Positions 25,905-34,118 of a stretch of 64,000 nt of DNA are shown here, in pieces. A model generated the notes under the pieces. The model had not been told where the DNA came from and did no database searches. It saw only the letters and a list, made by a program, of their open reading frames with translations. A program made the position numbers and the translations under genes. Numbering within the stretch: position 1 is the stretch's first letter; each line of letters opens with the position of its first letter. Source of the stretch: an uncultured Acidimicrobiales bacterium (GTDB lineage: Bacteria > Actinomycetota > Acidimicrobiia > Acidimicrobiales > SHLQ01); contig CALHYX010000044.1 in assembly GCA_938041035.1 (NCBI GenBank), positions 1 to 64,000 on the forward strand, given 5' to 3'.

Positions 25905-26076
25905 GGCCCCAGCGTGCCCGGTGAACGCGCCCAATACCTATCCCAACGGTTCCCAACCGGTCCCCTGGCCGCTACGGGGCGGTCGATCGGCACCGCAGCC
26001 CGACCCGGTATCCAGAATGTCTGAAAGAAGCCAAAATGCATCGGAGGTTCAAGTTTCCGCCACGGTGGGTGCGGTA

Positions 26077-26106
26077 TTGCCCTTTCAGTCACACGTTCGG
26101 TAGTCT
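26077..26106 (+). promoter_or_regulatory. Candidate promoter for the secreted propeller protein
   Basis: TTGCCC (26077-26082) and TAGTCT (26101-26106) are separated by 18 bases, a fair match to a housekeeping promoter, 40 bases upstream of ATG 26147. It lies in the divergent gap with the geranylgeranyl reductase gene. Confidence 0.45.
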
Positions 26107-26146
26107 GGATGCTGGTTGGATCGGTTCCGAACGCGTCGGGACCGGA

Positions 26147-28753
26147 ATGGTGAAAGCGGCGGAAACCGAAAGGGCTCAAATCCCCGTGCGTATGCGTCTC
26201 TTGGTCTCCGTGCTCGCCGTTCTGGCCGCGCTCGGCTTCGCTTCCATGGTCGCGGCCCACGATGTCCCGGCCACGAACGCCCTGGTCAGCGCCAACGTGA
26301 CCAACGGCCCGGCCAACGCCGGTTCGAACATGGCGGCGGCCTCCGGTGACGGCCGATTCATCGCGTTCGAGTCGAGCGCGACCAACCTCGTCGCGGGCGA
26401 CACCAACGGTCAGCACGACGTGTTCCTGCGCGATCGCAACACCGGCACCACCCAACTCATCAGCCGGGCCACCGATGGGACGCTGGGCAACGGGTTCAGC
26501 GGCATGGTCGACGTCTCGGCGAACGGCCAGTTCGTCGTCTTCGATTCCGAGGCCACCAACCTGGTGCCCGGCGATACCAATGCGGGCACCGACGTGTTCG
26601 TACGCGACACCGTCAACGGCACCACCTCCCGGGTCAGCGTCAACAGCGCCGGCACCCAGGCGAACGGCCCCAGCGTCCGCCCGTCGATCTCGAACGACGG
26701 CCGCTACGTGTCGTTCCAGTCCACGGCGACAAACCTCGTCGCGGGCGACACCAACGGGTTCGAGGACATCTTCGTGCACGACACCGCCACCGGCGTCACC
26801 ACCCGGGTCAGCGTGGGTTGGGACGGGTCGCAATCCAACAACTATTCCAGCCACTCCAGCCTGTCCGGCGACGGTACGGTCGTCGGCTTCTTCTCCCGGG
26901 CCAACAACCTCGTGCCGAACGACACGAGTCCGTTCGAAGACGTGTTCGTCTACAACCTCAGCACCGGCGTCGCCGAGCTGTTGAGCATCAGCACAGCCGG
27001 CGTCCAGGGCAATAACAACAGCGGGGTCCCCAAGCTCTCCGCCGACGGCTCCATCGTCGCCTTTCACGCCTACGCCGCCAACCTGGTCCCCGGTGATACC
27101 AACGGCCTCATCGACGTCTTCGTCCGCAACCGCATCACGGGAACCACGGTGCGTCTGAGCGAAGCCGCCAACGGCGTGGACGGCGACAGCCGCAGCTTCG
27201 AACCCGCCGTGTCCGATGACGGCCGGGTGATCGCGTTCTATTCCGAGAGCACCAATCTCATCCCCGGCGACACCAACGGCGTCGCCGACATCTTCGTGTA
27301 CGACCGGGGGATTCAAGAACTCACGAGAGCCAGCGTGCCGGCGGGCGGTTCCCAGTCGAACGGCCGCAGCGGCGGTTATCCGGCAATCTCCGGGGACGGC
27401 CTCACCGTGGCGTTCGATTCCTGGGCCGACGACCTGGCCGACAACGACCGACCCAACGGCCGTGATGTCTTCGTCGCCACGATCGCCCAGCTCCCGCCGC
27501 CGATCCCAACCACCACCACGACGCCGCCGACGACGACGGCGCCTCCACCTCCGCCGCCCCCTCCACCACCGCCGCCACCGGCGGGCGTGGTGGCACCGAC
27601 CGCGTGTGAGGGAGTCGCCGGGTCCGCCCGGATCACCGTCTCGTGGACACCGGGTCAGGTAGCCGCCCACCAGGTCCTGTGGGAGGGGCCGTCCAGCGGC
27701 GCCGCCATCGTGAGCTCGGGCATCGACACCAAGATCCTGTTCGTCAGCAACGGCACCTACGACGTGTCCGTCGTGGCCAAGGCCAACGGGCAAACCTCGA
27801 CCGCCACCAGCTGCGGCACCGTGACCGTCGGCGGCATCAACCCGCCACCCCCTCCACCACCGCCACCACCACCGCCGCCACCTCCTCCACCGCCCCCGGG
27901 GGGCGTACTGCCCCCGACCAGTTGCGACGCCTCGGTGAACGACCGCCGCATCACCGTTGCGTGGACACCCGGCCAGGCCGCGGCCCATCAGGTCATCTGG
28001 GAAAGCGGTGCGTTCACCGGCTCGACGATCGCCTCCTCGGGCATCAACACCAAGATCCTGTTCGTCACCAACGGCACCTACGACGTGTCCGTCGTGGCCA
28101 AGGCCAACGGCCAAACCTCGACCGCCACCAGCTGCGGCACCGTGACCGTCGGCGGCATCAACCCGCCACCGCCACCACCACCGCCTCCGCCACCACCCCC
28201 ACCGCCCGGGGGAGTGCTGGCACCCTCGAGCTGTTCGGCGTTCTACAACGGCGCGGCGGTCACCGTTTCCTGGGTCGCGCAGCAACCAGCGGCGCACCAG
28301 GTCATCTGGACCGGGGCCGCTTCCGGTTCGACCATCATTTCGAGCGGCGTGTCCTCGCGGATCATCTTCCTGGCCGATGGCACCTACGACGTGTCCGTGG
28401 CCGCGAAGGCAAACGGGCAAACGTCGGGCGCCACCGACTGCGGCTCGGTGACCGTCGGCGGCATCAACCCGCCACCACCTCCACCACCCCCGCCGCCGGG
28501 CGGCGTGTTGCCCCCGACCGAATGCGATGCCACCTATGACGGCGCCGCGGTGCTGGTCACCTGGACCGCCGGCCAGAACGCCGCCCATCAGATTCTGTGG
28601 GACGGCCCGCAAGAGGGCTCATCGATCCTCTCCGCCGGCATCTCCTCCCGCCGGCTCTTTCTCCCGTCGGGGACCTACCTGGTCGACGCCGTGGCCAAGG
28701 CCAACGGCCAGACCTCACCGGTGACCTCGTGCGGGTCGGTAACCGTTCCGTAA
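26147..28753 (+). CDS. Secreted beta-propeller (PD40-like) protein with poly-proline-linked repeat domains
   Basis: About 868 residues from ATG 26147; ATG 26192 is an alternative. A signal peptide (MRLLVSVLAVLAALGFASMVAA) is followed by about seven propeller blades, each with LVxGDTNGxxDxFVxDxxTGTT, where GDTNGxxD resembles a calcium-binding loop. After residue ~450 come four near-copies of an 85-residue Ig/fibronectin-like module (sITVSWTPGQxAAHQVxW...YDVSVxAKANGQTSxATxCGxVTVGG), separated by runs of up to about 19 prolines. The modules each hold two cysteines. It is probably a cell-surface or secreted binding protein; no catalytic motif is seen. Confidence 0.8.
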   Translation: MVKAAETERAQIPVRMRLLVSVLAVLAALGFASMVAAHDVPATNALVSANVTNGPANAGSNMAAASGDGRFIAFESSATNLVAGDTNGQHDVFLRDRNTGTTQLISRATDGTLGNGFSGMVDVSANGQFVVFDSEATNLVPGDTNAGTDVFVRDTVNGTTSRVSVNSAGTQANGPSVRPSISNDGRYVSFQSTATNLVAGDTNGFEDIFVHDTATGVTTRVSVGWDGSQSNNYSSHSSLSGDGTVVGFFSRANNLVPNDTSPFEDVFVYNLSTGVAELLSISTAGVQGNNNSGVPKLSADGSIVAFHAYAANLVPGDTNGLIDVFVRNRITGTTVRLSEAANGVDGDSRSFEPAVSDDGRVIAFYSESTNLIPGDTNGVADIFVYDRGIQELTRASVPAGGSQSNGRSGGYPAISGDGLTVAFDSWADDLADNDRPNGRDVFVATIAQLPPPIPTTTTTPPTTTAPPPPPPPPPPPPPAGVVAPTACEGVAGSARITVSWTPGQVAAHQVLWEGPSSGAAIVSSGIDTKILFVSNGTYDVSVVAKANGQTSTATSCGTVTVGGINPPPPPPPPPPPPPPPPPPPGGVLPPTSCDASVNDRRITVAWTPGQAAAHQVIWESGAFTGSTIASSGINTKILFVTNGTYDVSVVAKANGQTSTATSCGTVTVGGINPPPPPPPPPPPPPPPGGVLAPSSCSAFYNGAAVTVSWVAQQPAAHQVIWTGAASGSTIISSGVSSRIIFLADGTYDVSVAAKANGQTSGATDCGSVTVGGINPPPPPPPPPPGGVLPPTECDATYDGAAVLVTWTAGQNAAHQILWDGPQEGSSILSAGISSRRLFLPSGTYLVDAVAKANGQTSPVTSCGSVTVP
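27721..28166 (+). repeat. Near-identical direct repeat within the surface protein gene
   Basis: The 3' half of module 1 plus its linker start (about 27721-27847) and that of module 2 (about 28037-28167) are almost identical over roughly 125 bases, including AAGATCCTGTTCGTC and the GTGACCGTCGGCGGCATCAA boundary. Modules 3 and 4 are more divergent. The poly-proline linkers are CCN runs at 27540-27585, 27842-27898, 28161-28210 and 28470-28500. The repeats could recombine and change module number. Confidence 0.88.
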
Positions 28754-28764
28754 CGGGAAACAAC

Positions 28765-28804
28765 ACGGGCTGAGAGCGCTCCCCCCGAAGCGGTCCCAGC
28801 CCGT
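28765..28804 (+). terminator. Candidate terminator hairpin after the surface protein gene
   Basis: Perfect eight-base arms ACGGGCTG (28765-28772) and CAGCCCGT (28797-28804) flank a 24-base loop starting 12 bases after the stop codon. No clear T-run follows, so it may be a Rho-independent-like or processing hairpin. Confidence 0.5.
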
Positions 28805-28961
28805 GCGAACGTGCAGTTTCTCCCGAACATGACGAGCACGCCAACTCCACTGCATTTGGTGATCTTTCGATCACCAGGTCTCGCCGCGGGGTCGAATACG
28901 AAACTGCTCTGCGGCCCAATCTAGCGTCGAACATCGGGTAAGCGACGCATCGGCGATCGCC

Positions 28962-29567
28962 TTATTCGTGGAACACCAGCTCCATCGAACGGGCAAGCAG
29001 CGCGGCAGCGCCGGACAGGTAGGCCGCAAAGGCGGCGCGGTCATCGCAGCGCTCCGCCACCCGGAACCAACCCGCGATGTGATGATGCAACGCCCGTACA
29101 AGCACCTCGGGCTCCTGCCCACCGCGGTCATGCTCGGGTAGGAAGAGGGCCAACAGCCGCCAAAGTGGTTCGGCGCACCGGTCGCTGCGCCGGGACGCGA
29201 GGTCATGGGCCGGAGGATGGCCGAGCAGGAAGTCGGTCGCCCGCGGTTCCTCGGCGACCCAGGTGATCATGCGGTCGGCCACATAGTCGAAAGCGCAGAC
29301 ATCTACCGGGGCGCGAGCCGGATCAAGAAACTCGGCGACTTCGAGGCCAATATCGACGAAGAGTGCCGCATAGAGGCCTTCGAGGCTACCGAATTGATAC
29401 ACGAGCGTGGACGCGGAATGGTGCGCCGCTCGAGAGATCGCCTTAAGCGATAACTCACCGGGAGGCGCGTCGCGCAGACAAGCCCGTGCCACCCTGATCA
29501 CGTGTGACTGGGTTGACGTTGCGGGGCTTGGCCACGTCGGGGCGCTACTTGACGTAGCAAGGACCAT
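28962..29567 (-). CDS. TetR/AcrR family transcriptional regulator
   Basis: A 201-residue regulator from ATG 29567, chosen for its ribosome-binding site (ACGAGG). The N-terminal helix-turn-helix reads VIRVARACLRDAPPGELSLKAISRAAHHSASTLVYQFGSLEGLYAALF, with the STLVYQFGSLEGLYAAL recognition helix of the TetR family. The rest is the variable ligand-binding part. It is divergent from the DUF1330 gene, separated by a 206-base AT-rich gap carrying operator-like repeats immediately upstream of its start, so it probably regulates itself and perhaps that neighbour. The inducer is unknown. Confidence 0.88.
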   Translation of the reverse strand: MVLATSSSAPTWPSPATSTQSHVIRVARACLRDAPPGELSLKAISRAAHHSASTLVYQFGSLEGLYAALFVDIGLEVAEFLDPARAPVDVCAFDYVADRMITWVAEEPRATDFLLGHPPAHDLASRRSDRCAEPLWRLLALFLPEHDRGGQEPEVLVRALHHHIAGWFRVAERCDDRAAFAAYLSGAAALLARSMELVFHE

Positions 29568-29583
29568 GTCAGTACCTCGTTCG

Positions 29584-29616
29584 TTGTTCGGCCGCCGCCA
29601 GAACAATAAGAACAAT
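29584..29616. promoter_or_regulatory. Operator-like inverted/direct repeat upstream of tetR
   Basis: TTGTTC (29584-29589) and GAACAA (29601-29606) form an inverted repeat with an 11-base spacer. GAACAAT is repeated again at 29610-29616, nine bases on. It lies 17 bases upstream of the TetR start, a position suitable for autorepression. The whole 29570-29770 gap is clearly richer in A and T than its surroundings. Confidence 0.5.
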
Positions 29617-29773
29617 CTATGCCATCCATCGACGCTGTCTCGCCGTAAACGAGATCTTTCCTCCAAAACAGTGTTCGTTATACCGCAAGCAATCGTTATC
29701 CAAACGAACGACATGCTCTCCAAGTCGCCCAATGCAGCTGGCGCACGCAGGCATGAGCGGCTAACAAGGCGAT

Positions 29774-30103
29774 GTGTCTTCCAGCGATGTGCCTCCCACC
29801 GATGTCCCCGTCTTCATGATCGCCGAGTTCGCCATCACCGACGCGGCGACCTACCGCGAGTACGAAAAGGGCTTCTTCCCTGTGCTCAAGAGTCACGGGG
29901 GCAGCTTCCTTACCTACGACGATGCGCCGATCGCGCTCGAGGGTGCGGATCCAACGGGACGGATGGTGATCTTCACCTTTCCGTCCGAAGCTGCGGCCCG
30001 GGGATGGTTCGACTCCGCCGAGTACCAGGAAATCGCGGCCCATCGGCGCGCCGGGACCGACCTTCGGAGCCTCATGCTCGTCCACGGGACCCCGCCGCGT
30101 TAG
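29774..30103 (+). CDS. DUF1330 domain-containing protein
   Basis: A 109-residue protein from GTG 29774. FMIAEFAITDAATYREYEKGFFPVLKSHGGSFL and VIFTFPSEAAARGWFDSAEYQEIAAHRRAGTDLRSLMLVHG match the DUF1330 dimeric ferredoxin-like fold ('a...i.d...y..Y.......i..hGG..l', 'v...FPs...A..w..s..Y..i...R'). Its biochemical role is not established in the family. It diverges from tetR. Confidence 0.88.
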   Translation: MSSSDVPPTDVPVFMIAEFAITDAATYREYEKGFFPVLKSHGGSFLTYDDAPIALEGADPTGRMVIFTFPSEAAARGWFDSAEYQEIAAHRRAGTDLRSLMLVHGTPPR

Positions 30104-30114
30104 CCCGGTGCCGG

Positions 30115-30909
30115 TCAGCCGTGGGTTCCGTGACCGTGATCGTCGAGCATGAGCAATTCGCCGCCATGGTCGTGATCGCGGTGGTCGCCCAACACCCGGT
30201 CCCCAAACGCCGCCCGTAGGTTCTCCACGGTCAGCACCGCATCGGGTTCACCGTCGGCGAGCACGCGTCCGGCGAGCAGTACCACCCGGTCGCAGTGACG
30301 GGCCTCGTCGAGGTGATGGGTGGACAACACCGCGATACCGCCGGCCGCGGTCAGCTGATCGACGACGCCAAGAATGATCTCCTGGCTCGGGATGTCGAGG
30401 CCGGTGATGGGCTCATCGAGTAACAGCAGCGCACTCTGCTGGGCGACCGCTCGAGCGACGAGCACTCGTTGGCGCTGCCCACCGGAGAGCTCACCGAACT
30501 GACGACGATCGAGATCGGCCACGTCCAACCGGTTCGCCGCGTCGGCGATCGCGTCACGGTCCGCGGCGGACCGCCGGCCAAACAAACGGCCGCGGTCGAA
30601 GCGACCCATCGCCAACACCTCACCGACGGTTATCGGCATCCAGCTGCGGTGATCGTGGTGTTGGCGCACATAGGCCACCGGGGGAGCGGCCACCGAACCG
30701 GTGGTCGGCGCTCGCAGACCGGCGATGACATCGAGAAGGGTGGTCTTGCCCGATCCGTTCGCCCCAACGAGGGCGATCGAGGTGCCCGGGATCAGCTCGA
30801 GGTCGACCCCGTCGAGCGCCCGGTTCGATCCGTGAAGTACGGAAACGTCCATGAGCCGCACCGGGGGGTTCTCAGGCCGGGTTGAGGCCGTCGCCTCGGG
30901 GTCGTGCAT
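30115..30909 (-). CDS. Metal-type ABC transporter ATP-binding protein with His-rich tail
   Basis: A 264-residue ABC ATPase from ATG 30909. Walker A is GANGSGKTT, the signature LSGGQRQRV, Walker B ALLLLDEPITGLD and the switch histidine STHH. The overall sequence resembles ATPases of zinc/manganese importers (ZnuC/MntB class). The C-terminus GDHRDHDHGGELLMLDDHGHGTHG is rich in histidine and aspartate, a likely metal-binding tail. No permease or binding protein is next to it. It is convergent with DUF1330 (11-base gap). Confidence 0.9.
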   Translation of the reverse strand: MHDPEATASTRPENPPVRLMDVSVLHGSNRALDGVDLELIPGTSIALVGANGSGKTTLLDVIAGLRAPTTGSVAAPPVAYVRQHHDHRSWMPITVGEVLAMGRFDRGRLFGRRSAADRDAIADAANRLDVADLDRRQFGELSGGQRQRVLVARAVAQQSALLLLDEPITGLDIPSQEIILGVVDQLTAAGGIAVLSTHHLDEARHCDRVVLLAGRVLADGEPDAVLTVENLRAAFGDRVLGDHRDHDHGGELLMLDDHGHGTHG

Positions 30910-30990
30910 ACCGGCCAAGGGTAACCGTTCCTCGACCCGCCGCTCGTGGGCCCGTCATGGCGACCACCAAGGGCCATGAGGGCAGCGCGG

Positions 30991-31842
30991 CTACGTCAGC
31001 ATCGCGTCCAGAAAGTCGTCGCGCAGCGGGTCGGGTTCGGCGTTGGACCGTCTCACCGCGACCAGTTGGCGCTCAGCGACCGCTTCGGTGAGCCGGTTCA
31101 GCGGCTCCGGTCCCGACTCGGCGATGCCGGCCGGGAGCACCGTCCAGGTCCGACCGAGGCGCACCAGCTGGGCGAGGATCGAGGGGTTGCCGCTCTCCGA
31201 GGTCACGGTGGCATCGATACCCAGGCCCACCAGCGCGTCGTCCACCATGTGACGGGTGTGGGACCCCTCGGGATACAACGCCCAGGAATCGGCGTCGGCG
31301 AGATCGGCGATCGGGTCTCCGTACACGTACAGGCTCTCGGTGAGCACCGGCGTGACCACCCCGCGCGCCGGCGCGATCACCAGCGCAAGGTCGAGTTGAT
31401 GGTCGTGCAACGCCTCGACCAGTCGCCGGGAGGTCTCGATCGTGAGCCGGAGGTCGACCGCCGGGTGCGCTCGGCGGTAGGCGTCAACCGCATCGCTGAG
31501 TAGATAGAGCGCCGCGGCATCGATCATGCCGACTCGCAGCACGCCGCCAACCCCATCTCGGCGGGCCGTGACGGTATCGAGCAGCCGGCTGGTGTCGGCC
31601 AACATCTTCGCTGCGTAGTCCGCGACCAGAGCCCCCTCGGCGGTGAGACGACGAAGACGACCGTCGGCCACGAAGAGTTCGACCCCGAGCAGCTGTTCCA
31701 GCCGCCCGATGCCCTGCGACAACGCGGGCTGCGAAACGCCGAGTTCATCGGCGGCATCGCCAAAGGTGCCGACGCGCACCACGGCGTCGAGGTAGGCCAA
31801 CGTCTGGAGCCGGAGGCCAACCGCGGAACCAAGGTGCTGCAT
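30991..31842 (-). CDS. LysR family transcriptional regulator
   Basis: A 283-residue regulator from ATG 31842. The helix-turn-helix is LAYLDAVVRVGTFGDAADELGVSQPALSQGIGRLEQLLGVELF, the standard LysR N-terminus, followed by a periplasmic-binding-like effector domain (VLRVGMIDAAALYLLSDAVDAYRRAHPAVDLRL). It is divergent from inositol-3-phosphate synthase, separated by 87 bases, the classical arrangement in which a LysR protein controls its neighbour. A TATACT box ends seven bases before its own ATG, so its transcript may have no leader. The effector is unknown. Confidence 0.93.
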   Translation of the reverse strand: MQHLGSAVGLRLQTLAYLDAVVRVGTFGDAADELGVSQPALSQGIGRLEQLLGVELFVADGRLRRLTAEGALVADYAAKMLADTSRLLDTVTARRDGVGGVLRVGMIDAAALYLLSDAVDAYRRAHPAVDLRLTIETSRRLVEALHDHQLDLALVIAPARGVVTPVLTESLYVYGDPIADLADADSWALYPEGSHTRHMVDDALVGLGIDATVTSESGNPSILAQLVRLGRTWTVLPAGIAESGPEPLNRLTEAVAERQLVAVRRSNAEPDPLRDDFLDAMLT

Positions 31843-31849
31843 GGGTTCG

Positions 31850-31855
31850 AGTATA
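31850..31855 (-). promoter_or_regulatory. -10 box TATACT of lysR, leaderless arrangement
   Basis: On the minus strand TATACT spans 31855 to 31850 and is followed by seven bases (CGAACCC) and then the ATG at 31842. Transcription would begin at or next to the A of the ATG. No ribosome-binding site can fit. Confidence 0.5.
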
Positions 31856-31893
31856 CATAGTCGTTTCTTATGGAAAGGTGAGTAAGGGCCTAT

Positions 31894-31922
31894 TTGTCGT
31901 GATCTATTCAGGTCCGTACTGT
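31894..31922 (+). promoter_or_regulatory. Promoter of inositol-3-phosphate synthase gene, leaderless arrangement
   Basis: TTGTCG (31894-31899), a 17-base spacer and TACTGT (31917-31922) form a good promoter. The -10 box ends seven bases before ATG 31930, so the start site would coincide with the start codon. This mirrors the lysR promoter on the other strand. Confidence 0.55.
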
Positions 31923-31929
31923 CGGCGCT

Positions 31930-33207
31930 ATGAACGAAACCACGCCCCCCTCCGTCTCCGCTTCCTCCCCGTCTCCCGCGCCGGCCGGCGGCACCCTCGG
32001 TGTCGCCGTGGTCGGCCTCGGCGCCACCACATCCACCCTTCTCGCCGGGCTCTCGCTCATTCGCCAGGGTAAGAACGAAGCCGTCGGCTCGCTCACCGAA
32101 ATGGGTGAAATCGACGGCGTTGCCATCCGTGACATCGTTTCGTTGGCCGAGCTCGCCGACCTGGAGTTCATGGCGTGGGATCCCTACGCCACCAACGCCC
32201 TTGAGGCCGCCCGCCACGCCCGGGTGCTCGAAGGGCCGATGCTCGACCTCGTCGCCGACGACCTGGCGGCCGTCGTCGCCCGGCCGGCCGCGTTCGATCA
32301 GAGCTGGGTCAGCCGACTCGAAAACACCGACAACGTCATCTCGGCGGACACCAAGATGGAACAGGCCGAGGCGCTCATCGCCGACCTCGAGGACTTCAAG
32401 AGCCGCTGCGATCGGGTGGTCGTGCTGTGGTCCGCCAGCACCGAGGCCTACCGGCCCACATCGGCAGCCCATCTTTCCCCGGCCGCGTTCGAACTCGGCC
32501 TCAAGGAAAACGACCCCATGATCGCCCCGAGCCAGATCTACGCCTATGCCGCCATCCGCGCCGGCGTGGGCTACATCAACGGCTCCCCGAACGTCAGCAG
32601 CGAGGTTCCGGCGCTGCTTGAGCTGGCGGACCTCAACCAGGTACCGCTCGTGGGCAAGGACTACAAGACGGGCCAAACGCTGATGAAGACCATCGTCGCG
32701 CCCGGCATCCGCTCGCGCCGCCTGGGCATCAACGGCTGGTTCTCCACCAACATCCTCGGCAACCGCGACGGTGAGGTGCTCGACGATCCCGAGAACTTCC
32801 GGTCGAAAGAGGTCACCAAGCTCGGCGTGCTCGAGGATCTCCTGAAGCCCGAGGAGCACCCGGAGCTGTACGGCGACATCAGCCACATGGTCCGCATCAA
32901 CTACTACCCGCCCAAGGGCGACGACAAAGAGGGCTGGGACCAGATCGATCTGTTCGGCTGGCTCGGTTACCCGATGCAGCTGAAGATCAACTTCCTGTGC
33001 CGAGATTCGATCCTGGCCGCACCGGTGATGCTCGATCTCATCCTGTTCACCGACCTCGCGGCGCGTGCCGGACTCTCCGGCATCCAGGACTGGCTCAGCT
33101 TCTACGTCAAGGAGCCGCTCGTGCCCGCAGGATCGACCCCGATCCACGCGCTCGCCGACCAGGAAGCCATGTTGTTCGACGCGCTCACCGAGATGCGTTC
33201 GGCCTGA
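31930..33207 (+). CDS. ino1: Inositol-3-phosphate synthase
   Basis: A 425-residue myo-inositol-phosphate synthase converting glucose 6-phosphate to inositol phosphate with NAD. Visible features are the N-terminal Rossmann fold (LGVAVVGLGATTSTLLAGLSL), PSQIYAYAAIRAGVGYINGSPN, VGKDYKTGQTLMKTIVAPG, LGINGWFSTNILGNRDGEVL and the C-terminal PMQLKINFLCRDSILAAPVMLDLI, all typical. At 425 residues it is longer than the ~365-residue mycobacterial Ino1 and resembles the longer class known from eukaryotes and some other bacteria. In actinobacteria the product feeds mycothiol and phosphatidylinositol. Its 3' end overlaps the convergent gene by 23 bases. Confidence 0.92.
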   Translation: MNETTPPSVSASSPSPAPAGGTLGVAVVGLGATTSTLLAGLSLIRQGKNEAVGSLTEMGEIDGVAIRDIVSLAELADLEFMAWDPYATNALEAARHARVLEGPMLDLVADDLAAVVARPAAFDQSWVSRLENTDNVISADTKMEQAEALIADLEDFKSRCDRVVVLWSASTEAYRPTSAAHLSPAAFELGLKENDPMIAPSQIYAYAAIRAGVGYINGSPNVSSEVPALLELADLNQVPLVGKDYKTGQTLMKTIVAPGIRSRRLGINGWFSTNILGNRDGEVLDDPENFRSKEVTKLGVLEDLLKPEEHPELYGDISHMVRINYYPPKGDDKEGWDQIDLFGWLGYPMQLKINFLCRDSILAAPVMLDLILFTDLAARAGLSGIQDWLSFYVKEPLVPAGSTPIHALADQEAMLFDALTEMRSA

Positions 33208-34021
33208 ATCGATCGATGAGGCCGGGGAGGGCAACCTCGCCGGCCGAATAGGCCTCGTCGCCGCGCACGACGCGCACCTGCCGGGCACGTCGCCGGGCCC
33301 AGTCGAGCGCGCGGGCGAGCGAGAGGCCCGACGGACCCTCCAGGTGGTACAGACCCGGACCCGCCTCGATCTCATGGTCGGCGGTGATCAACCCGGTCGC
33401 GGCGACGATGGTCACCGTCGCCGTACCCGGCCGATCGCCGAGCGCAACCGGTCCGGTCCAGGCAAAGTCGTGGTCGGTGAGATCGATGTTCACCTCGATC
33501 TCCTCGAGCCACTCGGCGTCCGGCGCCCGCCACGAACGCAGAAGCACGCCCGTCTCCCGGTCGAACAACATTTCGATCGGCGCCGGCCACTCCGGATCGC
33601 TCACCGATGTGTGCCAGCATTCGCGGCCCAGCCAACGATCCGGCCGCACGGCTCCGCCGCGATGATCGTGAGTGCCCGATTCTTCGGGGTGGAGAAAGTG
33701 GGCGATGGCTCCGGCACCGAGTGCCTGACCGACGTCGGTGACCAGGACCGCAACGCCCTTGACGATCACCGTGACGACCCCGCCTCGAGCGATCACGCCA
33801 CTCACGGGCTCGTCGATCGACAGACACGATTGCGAACCATCGGCGTGCCACCGTATTCGCGCCCCCTGCCCGAGCCGGGGGTCGCGCCACGAGCCGGCGG
33901 CGCAGAGGGTCACCGAGACCGACCAGGGCGCGGTACCGGTCCGACCTCGCACCAGGTCCTCCCACGCGGGCGTGGCCACGGCGATCGGACCGTCCGGGTT
34001 GACGGGGCGGGCGGTCGACAT
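33185..34021 (-). CDS. Hypothetical protein, 278 residues
   Basis: No confident family. From ATG 34021 the protein has an N-terminal region without a signal peptide, then beta-rich segments: IRWHADGSQSCLSIDEPVSG, VAVLVTDVGQALGAGAIAHFL, IEMLFDRETGVLLRSWRAPD, EEIEVNIDLTDHDFAWTGPVALGD. The alternating pattern faintly resembles LolA/RseB-like or DUF2092-type sheets, but I would not assign it. Its 3' end overlaps ino1 by 23 bases in convergent orientation. Confidence 0.65.
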   Translation of the reverse strand: MSTARPVNPDGPIAVATPAWEDLVRGRTGTAPWSVSVTLCAAGSWRDPRLGQGARIRWHADGSQSCLSIDEPVSGVIARGGVVTVIVKGVAVLVTDVGQALGAGAIAHFLHPEESGTHDHRGGAVRPDRWLGRECWHTSVSDPEWPAPIEMLFDRETGVLLRSWRAPDAEWLEEIEVNIDLTDHDFAWTGPVALGDRPGTATVTIVAATGLITADHEIEAGPGLYHLEGPSGLSLARALDWARRRARQVRVVRGDEAYSAGEVALPGLIDRFRPNASR

Positions 34022-34118
34022 CTCCAAACCTGTCTAGTGGATGCGCCTTTGTACCTCGCGGAAGGGGCCCGCCGATGAATGTCGCACGGCCCCACCGAAA
34101 TTGGGCACACTGGACCTC

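Noticed and set aside
25886-28612. A very long open frame antisense to the surface protein gene, rich in Gly and Trp
   Set aside because: It is the complement of proline and Ala/Val codons and shows no domain or start signals; the plus-strand protein has signal peptide and repeats.
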